Notes: generated from the sequence alone by a model not told the origin. Shown: positions 8,078 to 17,706, counted from the first letter of the stretch. The stretch: DNA of 64,000 nucleotides from Ascidiimonas meishanensis (GCF_037782385.1 NZ_JBBEXD010000006.1:186001-250000), one strand, 5' to 3'. Made by a program: numbers and translations.

Positions 8078-9883
8078 ATGGGGAATATTGAACAAGCTTT
8101 GGTAGAAATTGAAAGGGCAGAGCAAGAAGGTTTAGTACGTTTGAATTTGGGGGGGTTAGGACTTACAGATAATGATTTAAAAGAGTTAATATCAAAGATT
8201 CAAAAAATTAGTAATTTAGAAGAACTTCACTTGGCAGATAACAATTTAACAGCCCTTCCCTCAGATATTTGTAATATAACCAGTCTTAAGGTATTAAGCC
8301 TATCACTTAATAACCTTAGTAGCCTACCCACTAATATTGATGATCTAATAAATCTTGAATCGTTAGATTTGAGCATGAATCAATTTAGTACGTTACCTCA
8401 CTTTATTAATGAATTAGGTGCTTTAGAGCGTTTAGATTTAGAAGCTAATGAATTAGTAGAGTTGCCAGAACAAATAGGATACTTAGATAATTTAAAAGAA
8501 TTAATTATTGCAGATAATTCTTTGACCGCGCTACCACCAGAAATTGGTTATTTACCAAGTATTGAAAGATTTAATGCCTCTCATAATGCACTAACAGCGC
8601 TTCCCGAAAGCATACTCAATTATAATGAAATAGACGAATTAAATCTAAAGTTTAATCCTTTATCAGAGGAAACAAGAACCTGGTTGTATGAACAGTTTGG
8701 TTATGAAGAGTTGGTAGATGATCAAGTTGACTATGATATTTCTGTAGAAGTAACTGTTTTATATCCAGAAACGCATAATGAAGTACTAAAGAAAATTGAT
8801 GCTCTTGATATTGGAACCTATGATACCGCTGCTGCCAATAAAAAAACAGCACCAGATATTATTAAAGAATTCCTAAGTAAAACACCCCTTCAAGGAGCGA
8901 TAGCAAAAGAAGTATATCTACCTGCTGCCAAAGAGCTATTAGATTTTATATTACATTCAAAAGAATCAAAGCAAGAAAAGAGTACTCAATTGCAAAAAAT
9001 GGCTACATCCTTAGGCGATTGCGCTACTCCGGTTAAAAGCTTTTTAATACAAAACGCTATAGATAAACAATTACGTGGTAGTAAACCATTAACCCCACTA
9101 TTAAACAAGTTAGTAGACAGGGAAACAATAGAAAACGAAATTAATACTAAGCTCAAAAAATACCTTCGAGGTCATGATAAAATTGAGCAGGTACAAGGAA
9201 TTGTAAATAGCCTTTTTCTGGAAGGAGCAGAGACTCACGAAGATAATAAGTATCTAAGAATTAAAGGTGATAGAGTACGATTAGAATCTAAAACTATAAA
9301 TATAGAATTTGCTTTTGACCAAATATCAAAATCAGAATCCTTATCTCTTGCGGCTGCTAAACTTTTTTGTGAGACAGATGGGAAAAAGAAGCTTATCCAG
9401 AATGAGGAAGGTCAATACCTACTATCTCCGCCAAAAATAAAATCAATTACCTCTGCACACCGGGCAAAACTCGGTTTAATTTCAGATCAGGAAAGAGCTA
9501 TTGCTTCTAAAACCAGAAGTTACGAATTAGAAGTTATAGCCTTGCTAAGGCATCCGGAGCTGGTTGCTAATTCTATAGAAAAAGACATACAGCCTTTAAT
9601 GGACCTACCTACCCAACAAGAATCATTACGAGTAGCACTGTTTGGTATATCAGAAAACGAATTCGATGCTACTTATGATAAATTTTTACATGATCAAAAA
9701 ACAAAAATTAAGCAAGCCTTAGAAAAGTACAGCCCTCAAAAGATAGGATTAGCAGAACTATTAAACCCTATGAATGACGGTAGGCGATCACCTTCACCAG
9801 ATGGAGATGGGCAAGGAAAAAGAAAAGTAACTCCTTCTCAAAATGAAGCTTCGCAAAATAAAAGAAACAGAGGTTTTAAATAA
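8078..9883 (+). CDS. Leucine-rich-repeat protein with conserved-Cys C-terminal domain and basic bipartite tail (paralogue 2)
   Basis: 601 residues; same architecture as the previous LRR protein with about two more repeats (residues ~20-195, ending KFNPLSEET). The C-terminal domain keeps the Cys motif (SLGDCATPVKSFL, Cys315), FLSKTP, EVYLPA, LRVALF and the closing LLNPMNDGRRSPSPDG. The tail again has KRK, an 11-residue spacer, then KRNR. The body has diverged clearly from paralogue 1, while DNA coding the tail (about 9766-9865 against 7391-7483) is almost identical. No signal peptide or T9SS domain. Both genes probably have their own promoters given the 576-bp spacer. Confidence 0.8.
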   Translation: MGNIEQALVEIERAEQEGLVRLNLGGLGLTDNDLKELISKIQKISNLEELHLADNNLTALPSDICNITSLKVLSLSLNNLSSLPTNIDDLINLESLDLSMNQFSTLPHFINELGALERLDLEANELVELPEQIGYLDNLKELIIADNSLTALPPEIGYLPSIERFNASHNALTALPESILNYNEIDELNLKFNPLSEETRTWLYEQFGYEELVDDQVDYDISVEVTVLYPETHNEVLKKIDALDIGTYDTAAANKKTAPDIIKEFLSKTPLQGAIAKEVYLPAAKELLDFILHSKESKQEKSTQLQKMATSLGDCATPVKSFLIQNAIDKQLRGSKPLTPLLNKLVDRETIENEINTKLKKYLRGHDKIEQVQGIVNSLFLEGAETHEDNKYLRIKGDRVRLESKTINIEFAFDQISKSESLSLAAAKLFCETDGKKKLIQNEEGQYLLSPPKIKSITSAHRAKLGLISDQERAIASKTRSYELEVIALLRHPELVANSIEKDIQPLMDLPTQQESLRVALFGISENEFDATYDKFLHDQKTKIKQALEKYSPQKIGLAELLNPMNDGRRSPSPDGDGQGKRKVTPSQNEASQNKRNRGFK

Positions 9884-10167
9884 GTAAATAGTAAAACCAA
9901 ACAGATTTTCTTTCCCTTTTGATGCCTTATTATCTAGGTATATCTTCCACGAACCTATCTTATCTTTTCTCTTTTAAAGTCATAATAATTTAGTGCATAT
10001 TTAGGTAGTTTGACTTTAAAGTTGATCAATTCTAATCAGAATTTCGCATGTTCAATAGTAAGCTTAACAATTGAACATCATTTAACGACGGTTCAGCATA
10101 AAGTCATATTGTATTGGATAGTGTGCTCGCATCTTTGGAGTAGTATTCAAAATAATAAATCAATAAA

Positions 10168-10590
10168 ATGACACCAACAGATGTTTTCTCACTCGCAAAT
10201 TTAATCGCCATGCCCATGTGGGTCTTGATGATTTTCTTACCTAAATGGAAAGTAACCAGCTTCTTGATTAATTTCAAACTAGTCCCCATACTTCTTTCCG
10301 TTATCTATCTTGTTTATATCATTCAATCAATAGTAACCGGAGGTCTCATGGATTTTGGAAGTCTATCATCTGTGATGCAATTGTTTACACAAGAATATGC
10401 GGTCTTAGCAGGATGGGTGCACTACCTCGCTTTTGACCTTTTAATAGGAATGTGGTTATTAAATCAAAATAAAGAATTAAAGATTCATCAGGCACTAATG
10501 GCTCCTTGTCTTTTGCTGACTTTTATGTTTGGACCTCTAGGCTTTTTACTTTTCACAATCATCAAAACCTTCAAAAATAAGTCGCTATGA
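10168..10590 (+). CDS. ABA4-like (DUF4281) integral membrane protein
   Basis: 140 residues with four hydrophobic segments. The pattern MTPTDVFSLANLIAMPMW at the start, AVLAGWVHYLAFDLLIGMW in the middle and FMFGPLGFLLFTIIK at the end is that of the ABA4-like family, named for a plant protein needed for neoxanthin formation and widespread in bacteria with unknown role. Its stop overlaps the start of the next gene by 4 bp (ATGA), so they are translationally coupled. It is the first gene of a four-gene unit ending in a two-component system. Confidence 0.8.
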   Translation: MTPTDVFSLANLIAMPMWVLMIFLPKWKVTSFLINFKLVPILLSVIYLVYIIQSIVTGGLMDFGSLSSVMQLFTQEYAVLAGWVHYLAFDLLIGMWLLNQNKELKIHQALMAPCLLLTFMFGPLGFLLFTIIKTFKNKSL

Positions 10591-11516
10591 AACCTATAAA
10601 CACATCAGAGGCAAGTAGAGTAAATATCAACAAAAACATAGCATACCTCTATAATGATATACCTTATAAAAACAACTCATTTTCAATAACGCTTTCAAAA
10701 TTATTTGCAGAATGGCATAGCATTCTAAAACACATTCTCAAAACGGTAAAGAAGGAAAATTCTACTGCCTATTGGATTGCACTGATTACCTGCGCACTTT
10801 CTATTGTTTGCATCCTAGGTCTTGTTATTGATAAAAGAATGCTCTTAGGCGTGAATGTTTGGATAAAGCCATTAAAATTTACAATTTCTATCGCTATCTA
10901 TATAATAACCACCAGCTTTCTTTTGAGTATATACCCTTACTCTAAAAGAAAAAAAGGAATTATAAACGGAATCGTATCATGGAGTTTGCTTATTGAATTG
11001 GGAATTATAATTTGTCAGGCAGCAAGAGGAGTTCAATCTCATTACAATGTGTCTACCGGGTTTGATGCTATTCTCTACATGTCCATGGGCCTTTTAACTG
11101 GAATAAATGTGTTCATAATTATAGTATTGATGATTGATAGCCTACGGTTGAAACTAAAAACCAAAAAATCTATTCAGTGGTCTATATTTCTGGGTTTGAC
11201 TATCATTTTCTTTAGTAGTTGGATAGGCGGACAAATGATAAGTCAGTTATCACATAGTGTAGGCGTTGCAGACGGAGGAGCAGGGCTGCCACTGGTAAAC
11301 TGGAGCACGGTAGCCGGTGATTTAAGGATTGCTCATTTTTTTGGATTGCATGGCATTCAAATAATTCCGTTATTCGCCTTTTGGTTATCTAAAAAATCGA
11401 ATACCTCATCTCGAAATCAGATAATAGCCGTTACTGTTTTTAGCTTGTTGTATGCAGCCTGGATAGGTTTCGTATATTATCAAGCAAAACAAGGGATACC
11501 ATTGCTTGCTATTTAA
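10587..11516 (+). CDS. Multi-pass membrane protein of unknown function
   Basis: 309 residues. A soluble N-terminus of ~60 residues is followed by about seven hydrophobic segments with conserved-looking polar points (GVNVWIKPLKFTISIAIY, RGVQSHYN, DLRIAHFFGLHGIQIIPLFAF). The His-rich FFGLHG stretch near the end lies inside a membrane segment and could bind a cofactor, but I do not recognise the family. Coupled by ATGA overlap to the ABA4-like gene and followed 10 bp later by a sensor kinase, so it may be a partner of the signalling pair or its target. Confidence 0.6.
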   Translation: MKPINTSEASRVNINKNIAYLYNDIPYKNNSFSITLSKLFAEWHSILKHILKTVKKENSTAYWIALITCALSIVCILGLVIDKRMLLGVNVWIKPLKFTISIAIYIITTSFLLSIYPYSKRKKGIINGIVSWSLLIELGIIICQAARGVQSHYNVSTGFDAILYMSMGLLTGINVFIIIVLMIDSLRLKLKTKKSIQWSIFLGLTIIFFSSWIGGQMISQLSHSVGVADGGAGLPLVNWSTVAGDLRIAHFFGLHGIQIIPLFAFWLSKKSNTSSRNQIIAVTVFSLLYAAWIGFVYYQAKQGIPLLAI

Positions 11517-11526
11517 TATAATTTAT

Positions 11527-12573
11527 ATGCTATTAAACAAGAAGAAACGTATAAAATATTTAGGATTCAATGATACCTGGTTTATGTTTATAGGGATCAT
11601 TATCCTAAGTTTTATTATTGACTATATTTTTAATAATTCATTTGTTCGCTACTCTTTTGGTATAGCAATTATTAATTGGGGAATATCTCTTTTCTTTTCG
11701 CTGGTAAATTGGTTTTTAATGCGAAGGATTTTGATTTATTTGCGAAAAAGGTATCCTAGTTTTCAAGACTCTCGAAAGCGAATATTGACTATTTTGCCAA
11801 TACTGGTGATGACGATACTCCTTATAGATTATTTTGGAGGATTAGTATTGGGAGCCATATTTGGGCAGGACTATCATCCGTTGGAGCGTTTTAAGATACT
11901 GATATTTGTAATAGTTTTAACTATTATGACCATGGCCATTTATGAAGCCATTTATTTTTATGTGAGCCTTAAGAAATCCATAAGGGAAGAAGAACAATCA
12001 AAACAAGCCATTGTTCAGGCAGAGTTGGATGCACTTCGTAATCAAGCGCAACCTCATTTTTTTTTCAATACTTTGAATACGTTGCGTGATATTATAGATC
12101 AAAACTCAAAGGAGGAGGCAAAAGAATTTGTTGATAAGCTATCAGAGATGTATCGGTTTTTATTAGAGTCTGGAAGTGCCAATCTAATCTTTCTTAAAGA
12201 TGAATTAAAATTTGCCAAAGCATACGTCCATATTCAAGCAGAACGCTTTGGAGATAATTTGCAGCTCAATTGGGATATTTCGGAGGCCACATTGAACGCT
12301 ATGATTGTACCCATGAGCCTACAACTACTATTGGAAAATGCGATAAAACACAACGTAATTTCCAAGGCAAAGCCGTTAAAGATACATGTGATAGCAAAAG
12401 ACAATACATTATTAGTGAGCAACCAGATACAACCCAAGTCTACCCAACTGCCATCAACAAAAGTGGGTCTAAAGAATATAGAACAACGGTATTCCTTGAT
12501 TTCGTGTAAACGGGTTGAAATAAAAAATGAAGACAAGCAATTTACCGTAACACTTCCTTTATTAAAAGCATAA
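11527..12573 (+). CDS. LytS/YehU-type sensor histidine kinase
   Basis: About 348 residues when started at ATG 11527, 10 bp after the previous stop; a TTG at 11506 would overlap that gene and is less likely. Four hydrophobic segments occupy residues ~10-145. A short coiled coil leads into QAQPHFFFNTLNTLRDII, the phospho-acceptor His motif of the His_kinase (5TM/YehU-like) family, then LQLLLENAIKHN (N box) and VGLKNIEQRYSL (G box) of the ATPase domain. The cognate LytTR regulator follows 16 bp downstream. The signal is unknown; no extracellular sensor domain is visible. Confidence 0.9.
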   Translation: MLLNKKKRIKYLGFNDTWFMFIGIIILSFIIDYIFNNSFVRYSFGIAIINWGISLFFSLVNWFLMRRILIYLRKRYPSFQDSRKRILTILPILVMTILLIDYFGGLVLGAIFGQDYHPLERFKILIFVIVLTIMTMAIYEAIYFYVSLKKSIREEEQSKQAIVQAELDALRNQAQPHFFFNTLNTLRDIIDQNSKEEAKEFVDKLSEMYRFLLESGSANLIFLKDELKFAKAYVHIQAERFGDNLQLNWDISEATLNAMIVPMSLQLLLENAIKHNVISKAKPLKIHVIAKDNTLLVSNQIQPKSTQLPSTKVGLKNIEQRYSLISCKRVEIKNEDKQFTVTLPLLKA

Positions 12574-12589
12574 AAATAAAATTACAGCT

Positions 12590-13342
12590 ATGCAGATATT
12601 GATTATTGAAGATGAAAGACGAGCGGCAAATCAATTAGAACGTTTGCTAAAAGCTTCTAATTTTGATTATGAATTGTTGGAAGTAATAGATACTGTAGAA
12701 GATGCAGTCTTGTGGTTTAATAACCATAAAGCACCAGAACTTGTATTTATGGATATTCAATTAGCCGATGGATTAAGCTTTGAGATTTTTCAAAAAACAA
12801 ACGTAGAAGCCCCTATTATTTTTACAACGGCTTTTGATCAGTACGCTATCCAAGCATTTAAAGTGAATAGTGTAGACTATTTACTAAAACCTATTCAGCA
12901 AAATGATTTAAATAAGGCTCTTGATAAATTCAATAAGAACAATAAACCAGTCCCAGTTGAGCCCTTTATTTTGAAACAATTACTCAGCAATATAGAATCT
13001 CTAAATAAGCGTGAAGGCATTTTGGTCAAAGAAGGCAACGGATTTCTACAAATCAAGACCAAAGAGTTATTATACTGCTATTCTGAAGACAGTATTACTT
13101 TTGCTGTGACTGCCAATAAACGTCATGTTATTAATGAAACCATTGATGATTTGTTTGATTCTTTAGATAAAAATCAATTTTATAAAATTAATAGAGGACA
13201 AATAGTTTCTAAAAGTTCCATTGAAAAAATTGATCCTTATTTTAACCATCGGGTTAAATTATTCATTACCAATCCGCGCAATCAACAATTTATAGTTAGT
13301 AGACCAAAAACGGGTCATTTTAAAGAGTGGATGAATAAATAG
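12590..13342 (+). CDS. LytTR-family response regulator
   Basis: 250 residues. Receiver domain at residues 1-120 with acidic pocket EDE (7-9), phospho-acceptor Asp55 in VFMDIQL and conserved Lys100 in VDYLLKPI. The C-terminal LytTR DNA-binding domain (~140-250) shows GNGFLQIKTKELLYC, FYKINRGQIVS and the final beta strands. LytTR proteins bind pairs of short direct repeats spaced about two helical turns. It is last in the four-gene unit starting at 10168 and is the partner of the kinase just upstream. Confidence 0.92.
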   Translation: MQILIIEDERRAANQLERLLKASNFDYELLEVIDTVEDAVLWFNNHKAPELVFMDIQLADGLSFEIFQKTNVEAPIIFTTAFDQYAIQAFKVNSVDYLLKPIQQNDLNKALDKFNKNNKPVPVEPFILKQLLSNIESLNKREGILVKEGNGFLQIKTKELLYCYSEDSITFAVTANKRHVINETIDDLFDSLDKNQFYKINRGQIVSKSSIEKIDPYFNHRVKLFITNPRNQQFIVSRPKTGHFKEWMNK

Positions 13343-13792
13343 TTTAAAAATAGCTTCAAGCTGCCCTCAGCATTGCGAGTATCATAATTCCGTGAACGCC
13401 TCTAGTAATTATAGCGCCTTTGGTTTGAAGTGTATCCATTTTTTATCAAAAGATTAGGTTGAATATTAAATATCTGTGATGAATCATTAGATATCAATGC
13501 TTTAAAATGATATAAATCAGAGAGTCTAAGTCAATTTTTTAGAGGATGATTGCAATCTAAAGAGGTTTTGTAGCCAAGAGAGGTTCAAGACGTATAGACA
13601 ATTGAACAAAACAAATATTAGCCTGATGCCAGCGGAGAAGATGCCTGTTATTATCAAATTAGAATTTATCTAGAAATAGTGGTAGGTATTGGAATCATGG
13701 GTAATTATATGAGCAATCATAGCCCTTAATTATAAATTTAAATGCTGATTTATATCATTGTCAAAATAGTTTTTTCGAGATAGATTTAATGT
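13343..13792. other. 450-bp intergenic region, no gene seen
   Basis: No open frame with family resemblance, no clear hairpin terminator. Stops interrupt every frame. It separates the two-component operon from the envelope transport operon and should hold the promoter of the latter. Confidence 0.5.
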
Positions 13793-14563
13793 ATGAAAAA
13801 AGTACAACTAGTTAAATTTATTGGTGGCATTATTCTCTTTGTGATACCTCTTTTTTCCATGCAGTTTCAGCAAGAACTTACAGCAAAAGATATTGTAAAA
13901 AAAGCTGATGATAATATGCGGGGTAAAACTTCACAAGCCGAGATCACTATCAAAATAATTAGACCTACATGGAGTAGAGAAATGAATATGCAAGCTTGGA
14001 CAAAAGGAGATGACTATTCAATGATTTTGGTAACCTCACCTGCCAAAGAAAAGGGAACCGTGTTTTTAAAGCGTATAAAAGAGGTTTGGAATTGGATTCC
14101 CACAATTGAGCGCACAATAAAATTACCACCTTCAATGATGTCACAGAGTTGGATGGGTACAGATTTCACCAATGATGATCTGGTAAAAGAAGCTTCTTCT
14201 GTTGTAGACTATACCCACAAACATCTGGGCAAAGAATCAATTACAGGAAAAGACTGCTATAAAATAGAAATGATTCCCAAGCCCTCTGCGGCAATAGTTT
14301 GGGAAAAAGTAATTGTTTGGATAGATTCTGAAGATTTTTTACAGCTAAAAGCAGCATTCTATGATGAAGATGGAGAATTGATAAACGTTATGAAATCTAG
14401 TGAAGTTAAAGAAGTGGGTGGAAGAAAAATAACCTCAAAAATTGAAATGTTTCCAGTAGACAAAGAGGGTAATAGTACAGTAATCATTTACAACAACATC
14501 GTTTTTGATAAAGAAATAAACGACAAGTTTTTTACTACTCGTAATATGAAACAATTAAAATGA
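13793..14563 (+). CDS. Outer-membrane lipoprotein-sorting family protein (LolA-like, COG2834 type)
   Basis: 256 residues with an N-terminal signal segment (residues ~8-25). Residues ~30-250 show the pattern of bacterial LolA-like proteins next to LolCDE/MacB-type transporters: ADDNMRGKTSQAEITIKI, KEKGTVFLKRIKEVWNWIPTIE, SWMGTDFTNDDLVKEA, ITGKDCYKIEMIPK. Such proteins have a curved beta-sheet cradle for lipid or lipoprotein in the periplasm. It is first in a six-gene run ending at 21381 and overlaps the next gene by 4 bp. Likely role: carrying a hydrophobic cargo released by the downstream ABC complex. Confidence 0.85.
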   Translation: MKKVQLVKFIGGIILFVIPLFSMQFQQELTAKDIVKKADDNMRGKTSQAEITIKIIRPTWSREMNMQAWTKGDDYSMILVTSPAKEKGTVFLKRIKEVWNWIPTIERTIKLPPSMMSQSWMGTDFTNDDLVKEASSVVDYTHKHLGKESITGKDCYKIEMIPKPSAAIVWEKVIVWIDSEDFLQLKAAFYDEDGELINVMKSSEVKEVGGRKITSKIEMFPVDKEGNSTVIIYNNIVFDKEINDKFFTTRNMKQLK

Positions 14564-15783
14564 TGCTCTTAAAATTAGCTTGGTTAAATATATGGCGCAA
14601 TAAGCGTAGAACAATTATCACTGCTACTTCAGTGTTTTTTGCAGTACTACTAGCCATAATTTTTCGTTCCTTAACCGATGGAATTTATGATAATATGATT
14701 CATAATGTGGTGAGCTATTCTTCCGGTTATTTACAAATACATCAAAAAGGGTATTGGGAAGAACAGTCTATTGACAATTCATTTACAGAAGATGCAAAAC
14801 TGTATCAAGACTTACTCAAAAACCCTGAGGTAACTCAGATTATGCCTCGTTTGCAAACATTTGCTCTAGCCTCGTATTCCAACAAAACAAAAGGTGTTCT
14901 TATTTTAGGAATAGATCCTCATAAAGAAAGAGAAGTTAATAAGCTACATGAAAAAATTATAGACGGTCATTATATTGAAAGTATTAACGATAATGCAATT
15001 GTCTTAGGAGAAGGATTGGCCTCTCACTTAAAGCTAAAAGTGAATGATACCTTGGTACTACTAGGCCAAGGATATCACGCAAGCAGTGCTGCGGCAAAAT
15101 TCAGAGTAAAAGGCCTTATAAAATTAGGAGCGCCTGAACTGAATAATAATTTGGTGTATATGCCCATAAAACAATCGCAATACATGCATGGAGCCGAAAA
15201 TAGGTTAACCTCCGTTTCGGTGATGTTGGAGAAATCTACCAATTTAGAAAAACTGAAACATTCTTTACAAGCATCTATTGATTCTGATGCATATGAAGTA
15301 ATGAGTTGGAAAGAAATGATGCCCGAAATGGATCAATATATAGAGGCCGATAGTACTGCGCATTATATCATTATAGGTATCCTGTATTTCATCATTTCAT
15401 TCGGATTATTTGGCACCTTATTAATGATGATTTTTGAGCGTAAACATGAATTAGGCATTTTGATAGCCATAGGAATGAAAAAGAGATTATTGGCTTTTGT
15501 ACTACTGCTAGAATCTATAATGATTTCTTTATTAGGTTGTTTTGCGGGTATTATTGGAGGTATTTTATTTGTAAAATGGTTTACTGTACATCCAATTCAT
15601 TTAACCGGTGAGCTAAAGGAAGTTTATGAAGATTACGGTATAGAATCTATCATCTATTTTTCTAGCCACGAGAAAATTTTTATTGTTCAAACTTTAATCG
15701 TTTTAATATTATCTATTCTATTAGCCTTTTATCCAGGTTATAAAGTGTTGAAATTAAAACCGGTTGAAGCTATAAATAGTTAG
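14560..15783 (+). CDS. FtsX/LolC-type ABC transporter permease (first of pair)
   Basis: 407 residues with the MacB/LolCE layout: one N-terminal membrane segment after LAWLNIWRNKRRTIITATSVFFAVLLAI, a ~230-residue periplasmic domain, then three C-terminal segments starting IIIGILYFIISFGLFGTLLMMIFERKHELGILIAIGMKK, the FtsX-domain signature with the coupling loop. It overlaps the LolA-like gene by 4 bp and is followed after 2 bp by a related permease. Expected to work as a mechanotransmission-type transporter moving cargo within the periplasm, not across the inner membrane. Confidence 0.9.
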   Translation: MMLLKLAWLNIWRNKRRTIITATSVFFAVLLAIIFRSLTDGIYDNMIHNVVSYSSGYLQIHQKGYWEEQSIDNSFTEDAKLYQDLLKNPEVTQIMPRLQTFALASYSNKTKGVLILGIDPHKEREVNKLHEKIIDGHYIESINDNAIVLGEGLASHLKLKVNDTLVLLGQGYHASSAAAKFRVKGLIKLGAPELNNNLVYMPIKQSQYMHGAENRLTSVSVMLEKSTNLEKLKHSLQASIDSDAYEVMSWKEMMPEMDQYIEADSTAHYIIIGILYFIISFGLFGTLLMMIFERKHELGILIAIGMKKRLLAFVLLLESIMISLLGCFAGIIGGILFVKWFTVHPIHLTGELKEVYEDYGIESIIYFSSHEKIFIVQTLIVLILSILLAFYPGYKVLKLKPVEAINS

Positions 15784-15785
15784 TT

Positions 15786-17003
15786 ATGTTATTTCAAATT
15801 GCTTGGCGAAATATATGGCGTAATAGATCCAGAAGTTTGGTGGTTATCAGCTCAATCATCATTGGAGTTTGGGCGGGTATTTTTATTTTGTCCTTTTCTT
15901 GGGGTTTATATAAGAATAATATTAATGAGTCTGTATATAAACAGTTATCTCATATTCAAATTCATCATCCAGCTTTTGAAGAAGAAAAAGATGCCAAATT
16001 CACCATTCAAAATACAGATCAGATTGTAAAACAGTTTCAAGCCAATGATCAAATTGCGTCTGTAAGTTCACGCGTTATTTCAATGGGAATGATAACATCT
16101 CCAACAACAGCAAGTGGTGTAAAGATTTACGGAATCAATCCCGCTTTTGAAATTCCACAGATTGCTTTAAACAAAAGTGTGAGAGAAGGCACTTATTTTG
16201 ATTCTGGAAAAGACAATGAGATACTCATTGGTGAAAAACTAGCCAGAAAACTTAAAATCAAACTCAAGAGTAAAGTCGTATTGACCTTTACAAATAGTAA
16301 TTCGGAAATCGTTTCGGGAGCATTTAGAGTTGGTGGTATTTACAGATCCAAAAATAGTTCATTAGATGAAGTGAACGTATATGTTCAACAAGAACATTTG
16401 CGAGAACTGTTAGAACTAAAGCCTTCTGAGAGCAATGAAATAGCCATATTATTAAAAGATGAAAAACAGTTAGATAGTATTAAAAAATACTGTGTAGCCT
16501 TAGTTTCAAAAGCTAAGATTGAAGATTGGAAAGAATTGTCTCCAGAGCTGGGAATGATAATAGAGTCCTTTAATCTTTATACCTACATCATTAGCGGGAT
16601 CATTCTCTTGGCATTAACCTTTGGCATTATAAATACGATGTTGATGTCTGTTTTAGAGCGCATTCGAGAACTCGGAATGTTGATGGCTATTGGAATGAAT
16701 AAGCGTAAAATATTTATAATGATTATGCTGGAAACAATTTATTTAACAGTAATAGGTGTTCCAATTGGGTTGCTTATAGGATGGTTGACTGTTATTGTAT
16801 TAGGAAAGACTGGAATTAATATTTCTATGTTTTCTGAAGGCTTAGCCTCCTACGGATTCAGTTCTATGATATATCCAGCTCTAGATCAAGAAAAATATAT
16901 GATTATTGTGACTATGTGTTTGATAACGGCCATAGTATCGGCTATTTATCCTGCTTATAAAGCACTGCAATTAAACCCTTCAGAAGCAATACGTAAAATT
17001 TAA
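15786..17003 (+). CDS. FtsX/LolE-type ABC transporter permease (second of pair)
   Basis: 405 residues, same layout as the upstream gene: FQIAWRNIWRNRSRSLVVISSIIIGVWAG start, periplasmic domain from ~50 to ~265, then LALTFGIINTMLMSVLERIRELGMLMAIGMNKRKIF and two more membrane segments, closing with YPAYKALQLNPSEAIRKI as in many MacB/LolE permeases. It forms a heterodimer candidate with the preceding permease and sits 4 bp before the ATPase gene. Confidence 0.9.
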   Translation: MLFQIAWRNIWRNRSRSLVVISSIIIGVWAGIFILSFSWGLYKNNINESVYKQLSHIQIHHPAFEEEKDAKFTIQNTDQIVKQFQANDQIASVSSRVISMGMITSPTTASGVKIYGINPAFEIPQIALNKSVREGTYFDSGKDNEILIGEKLARKLKIKLKSKVVLTFTNSNSEIVSGAFRVGGIYRSKNSSLDEVNVYVQQEHLRELLELKPSESNEIAILLKDEKQLDSIKKYCVALVSKAKIEDWKELSPELGMIIESFNLYTYIISGIILLALTFGIINTMLMSVLERIRELGMLMAIGMNKRKIFIMIMLETIYLTVIGVPIGLLIGWLTVIVLGKTGINISMFSEGLASYGFSSMIYPALDQEKYMIIVTMCLITAIVSAIYPAYKALQLNPSEAIRKI

Positions 17004-17007
17004 AATT

Positions 17008-17706
17008 ATGGCAAAAACAATTATAGATGCACATAATGTGAGTAAAACGTTCAATCCAAAAACAATTCCGATTCATGCGGTTCAAAATGTGCACGTCCAT
17101 ATAGAAGAAGGAGAGTTTGTTGCTTTAGTAGGCCCATCGGGCTCAGGAAAATCTACCTTACTGAATATGATAGGCGGATTAGATGACCCAACAGAAGGCA
17201 CCGTTATTATTGATGGCATAGAGATTACAAAACTTTCAGAGAACAAATTGATAGATTTCCGGCTTCAGAATATTGGTTTTGTTTTTCAATCCTTTAATCT
17301 GATTCCAGTTCTTACTGCAAAAGAAAATGTAGGTTTTGTATTGCAGTTGCAACGTATGTCAAAAGACGAGCGCCAAAAGCGCGTGTTAACCTTGTTGAAA
17401 GAAGTGGGCCTTGAAGATAAAATAGACAGTAAGCCAGGCGAACTTTCTGGCGGTCAACAACAACGTGTAGCGGTGGCAAGGGCATTGGCCTCTAAACCAA
17501 AAATAATACTGGCAGATGAGCCTACTGCAAACTTAGACTCCAAGTCTGCTGCTAATTTATTGGACATTATGGCCAAACTTAACAAAGAAGAAAAAATCAC
17601 TTTTTTATTTTCAACCCATGACCAAAGAGTAATTAAAAAGGCAAGAAGAGTCATAACATTAGTGGATGGCAAAATAGATTCCGATGTGCAACAAATACCA
17701 AGCTAA
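17008..17706 (+). CDS. LolD/MacB-type ABC transporter ATPase
   Basis: 232 residues. Walker A GPSGSGKST near residues 43-51, Q-loop VFQSFNLIPVLTAKENV, signature LSGGQQQRVAVARAL, Walker B IILADEPTANLDS and switch His in STHD. FQSFNLIP and SGGQQQRVAVARA are typical of the LolD/MacB/FtsE group that pairs with FtsX-domain permeases. It lies 4 bp after the second permease and 5 bp before the beta-barrel gene, so all are one transcription unit. Confidence 0.93.
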   Translation: MAKTIIDAHNVSKTFNPKTIPIHAVQNVHVHIEEGEFVALVGPSGSGKSTLLNMIGGLDDPTEGTVIIDGIEITKLSENKLIDFRLQNIGFVFQSFNLIPVLTAKENVGFVLQLQRMSKDERQKRVLTLLKEVGLEDKIDSKPGELSGGQQQRVAVARALASKPKIILADEPTANLDSKSAANLLDIMAKLNKEEKITFLFSTHDQRVIKKARRVITLVDGKIDSDVQQIPS

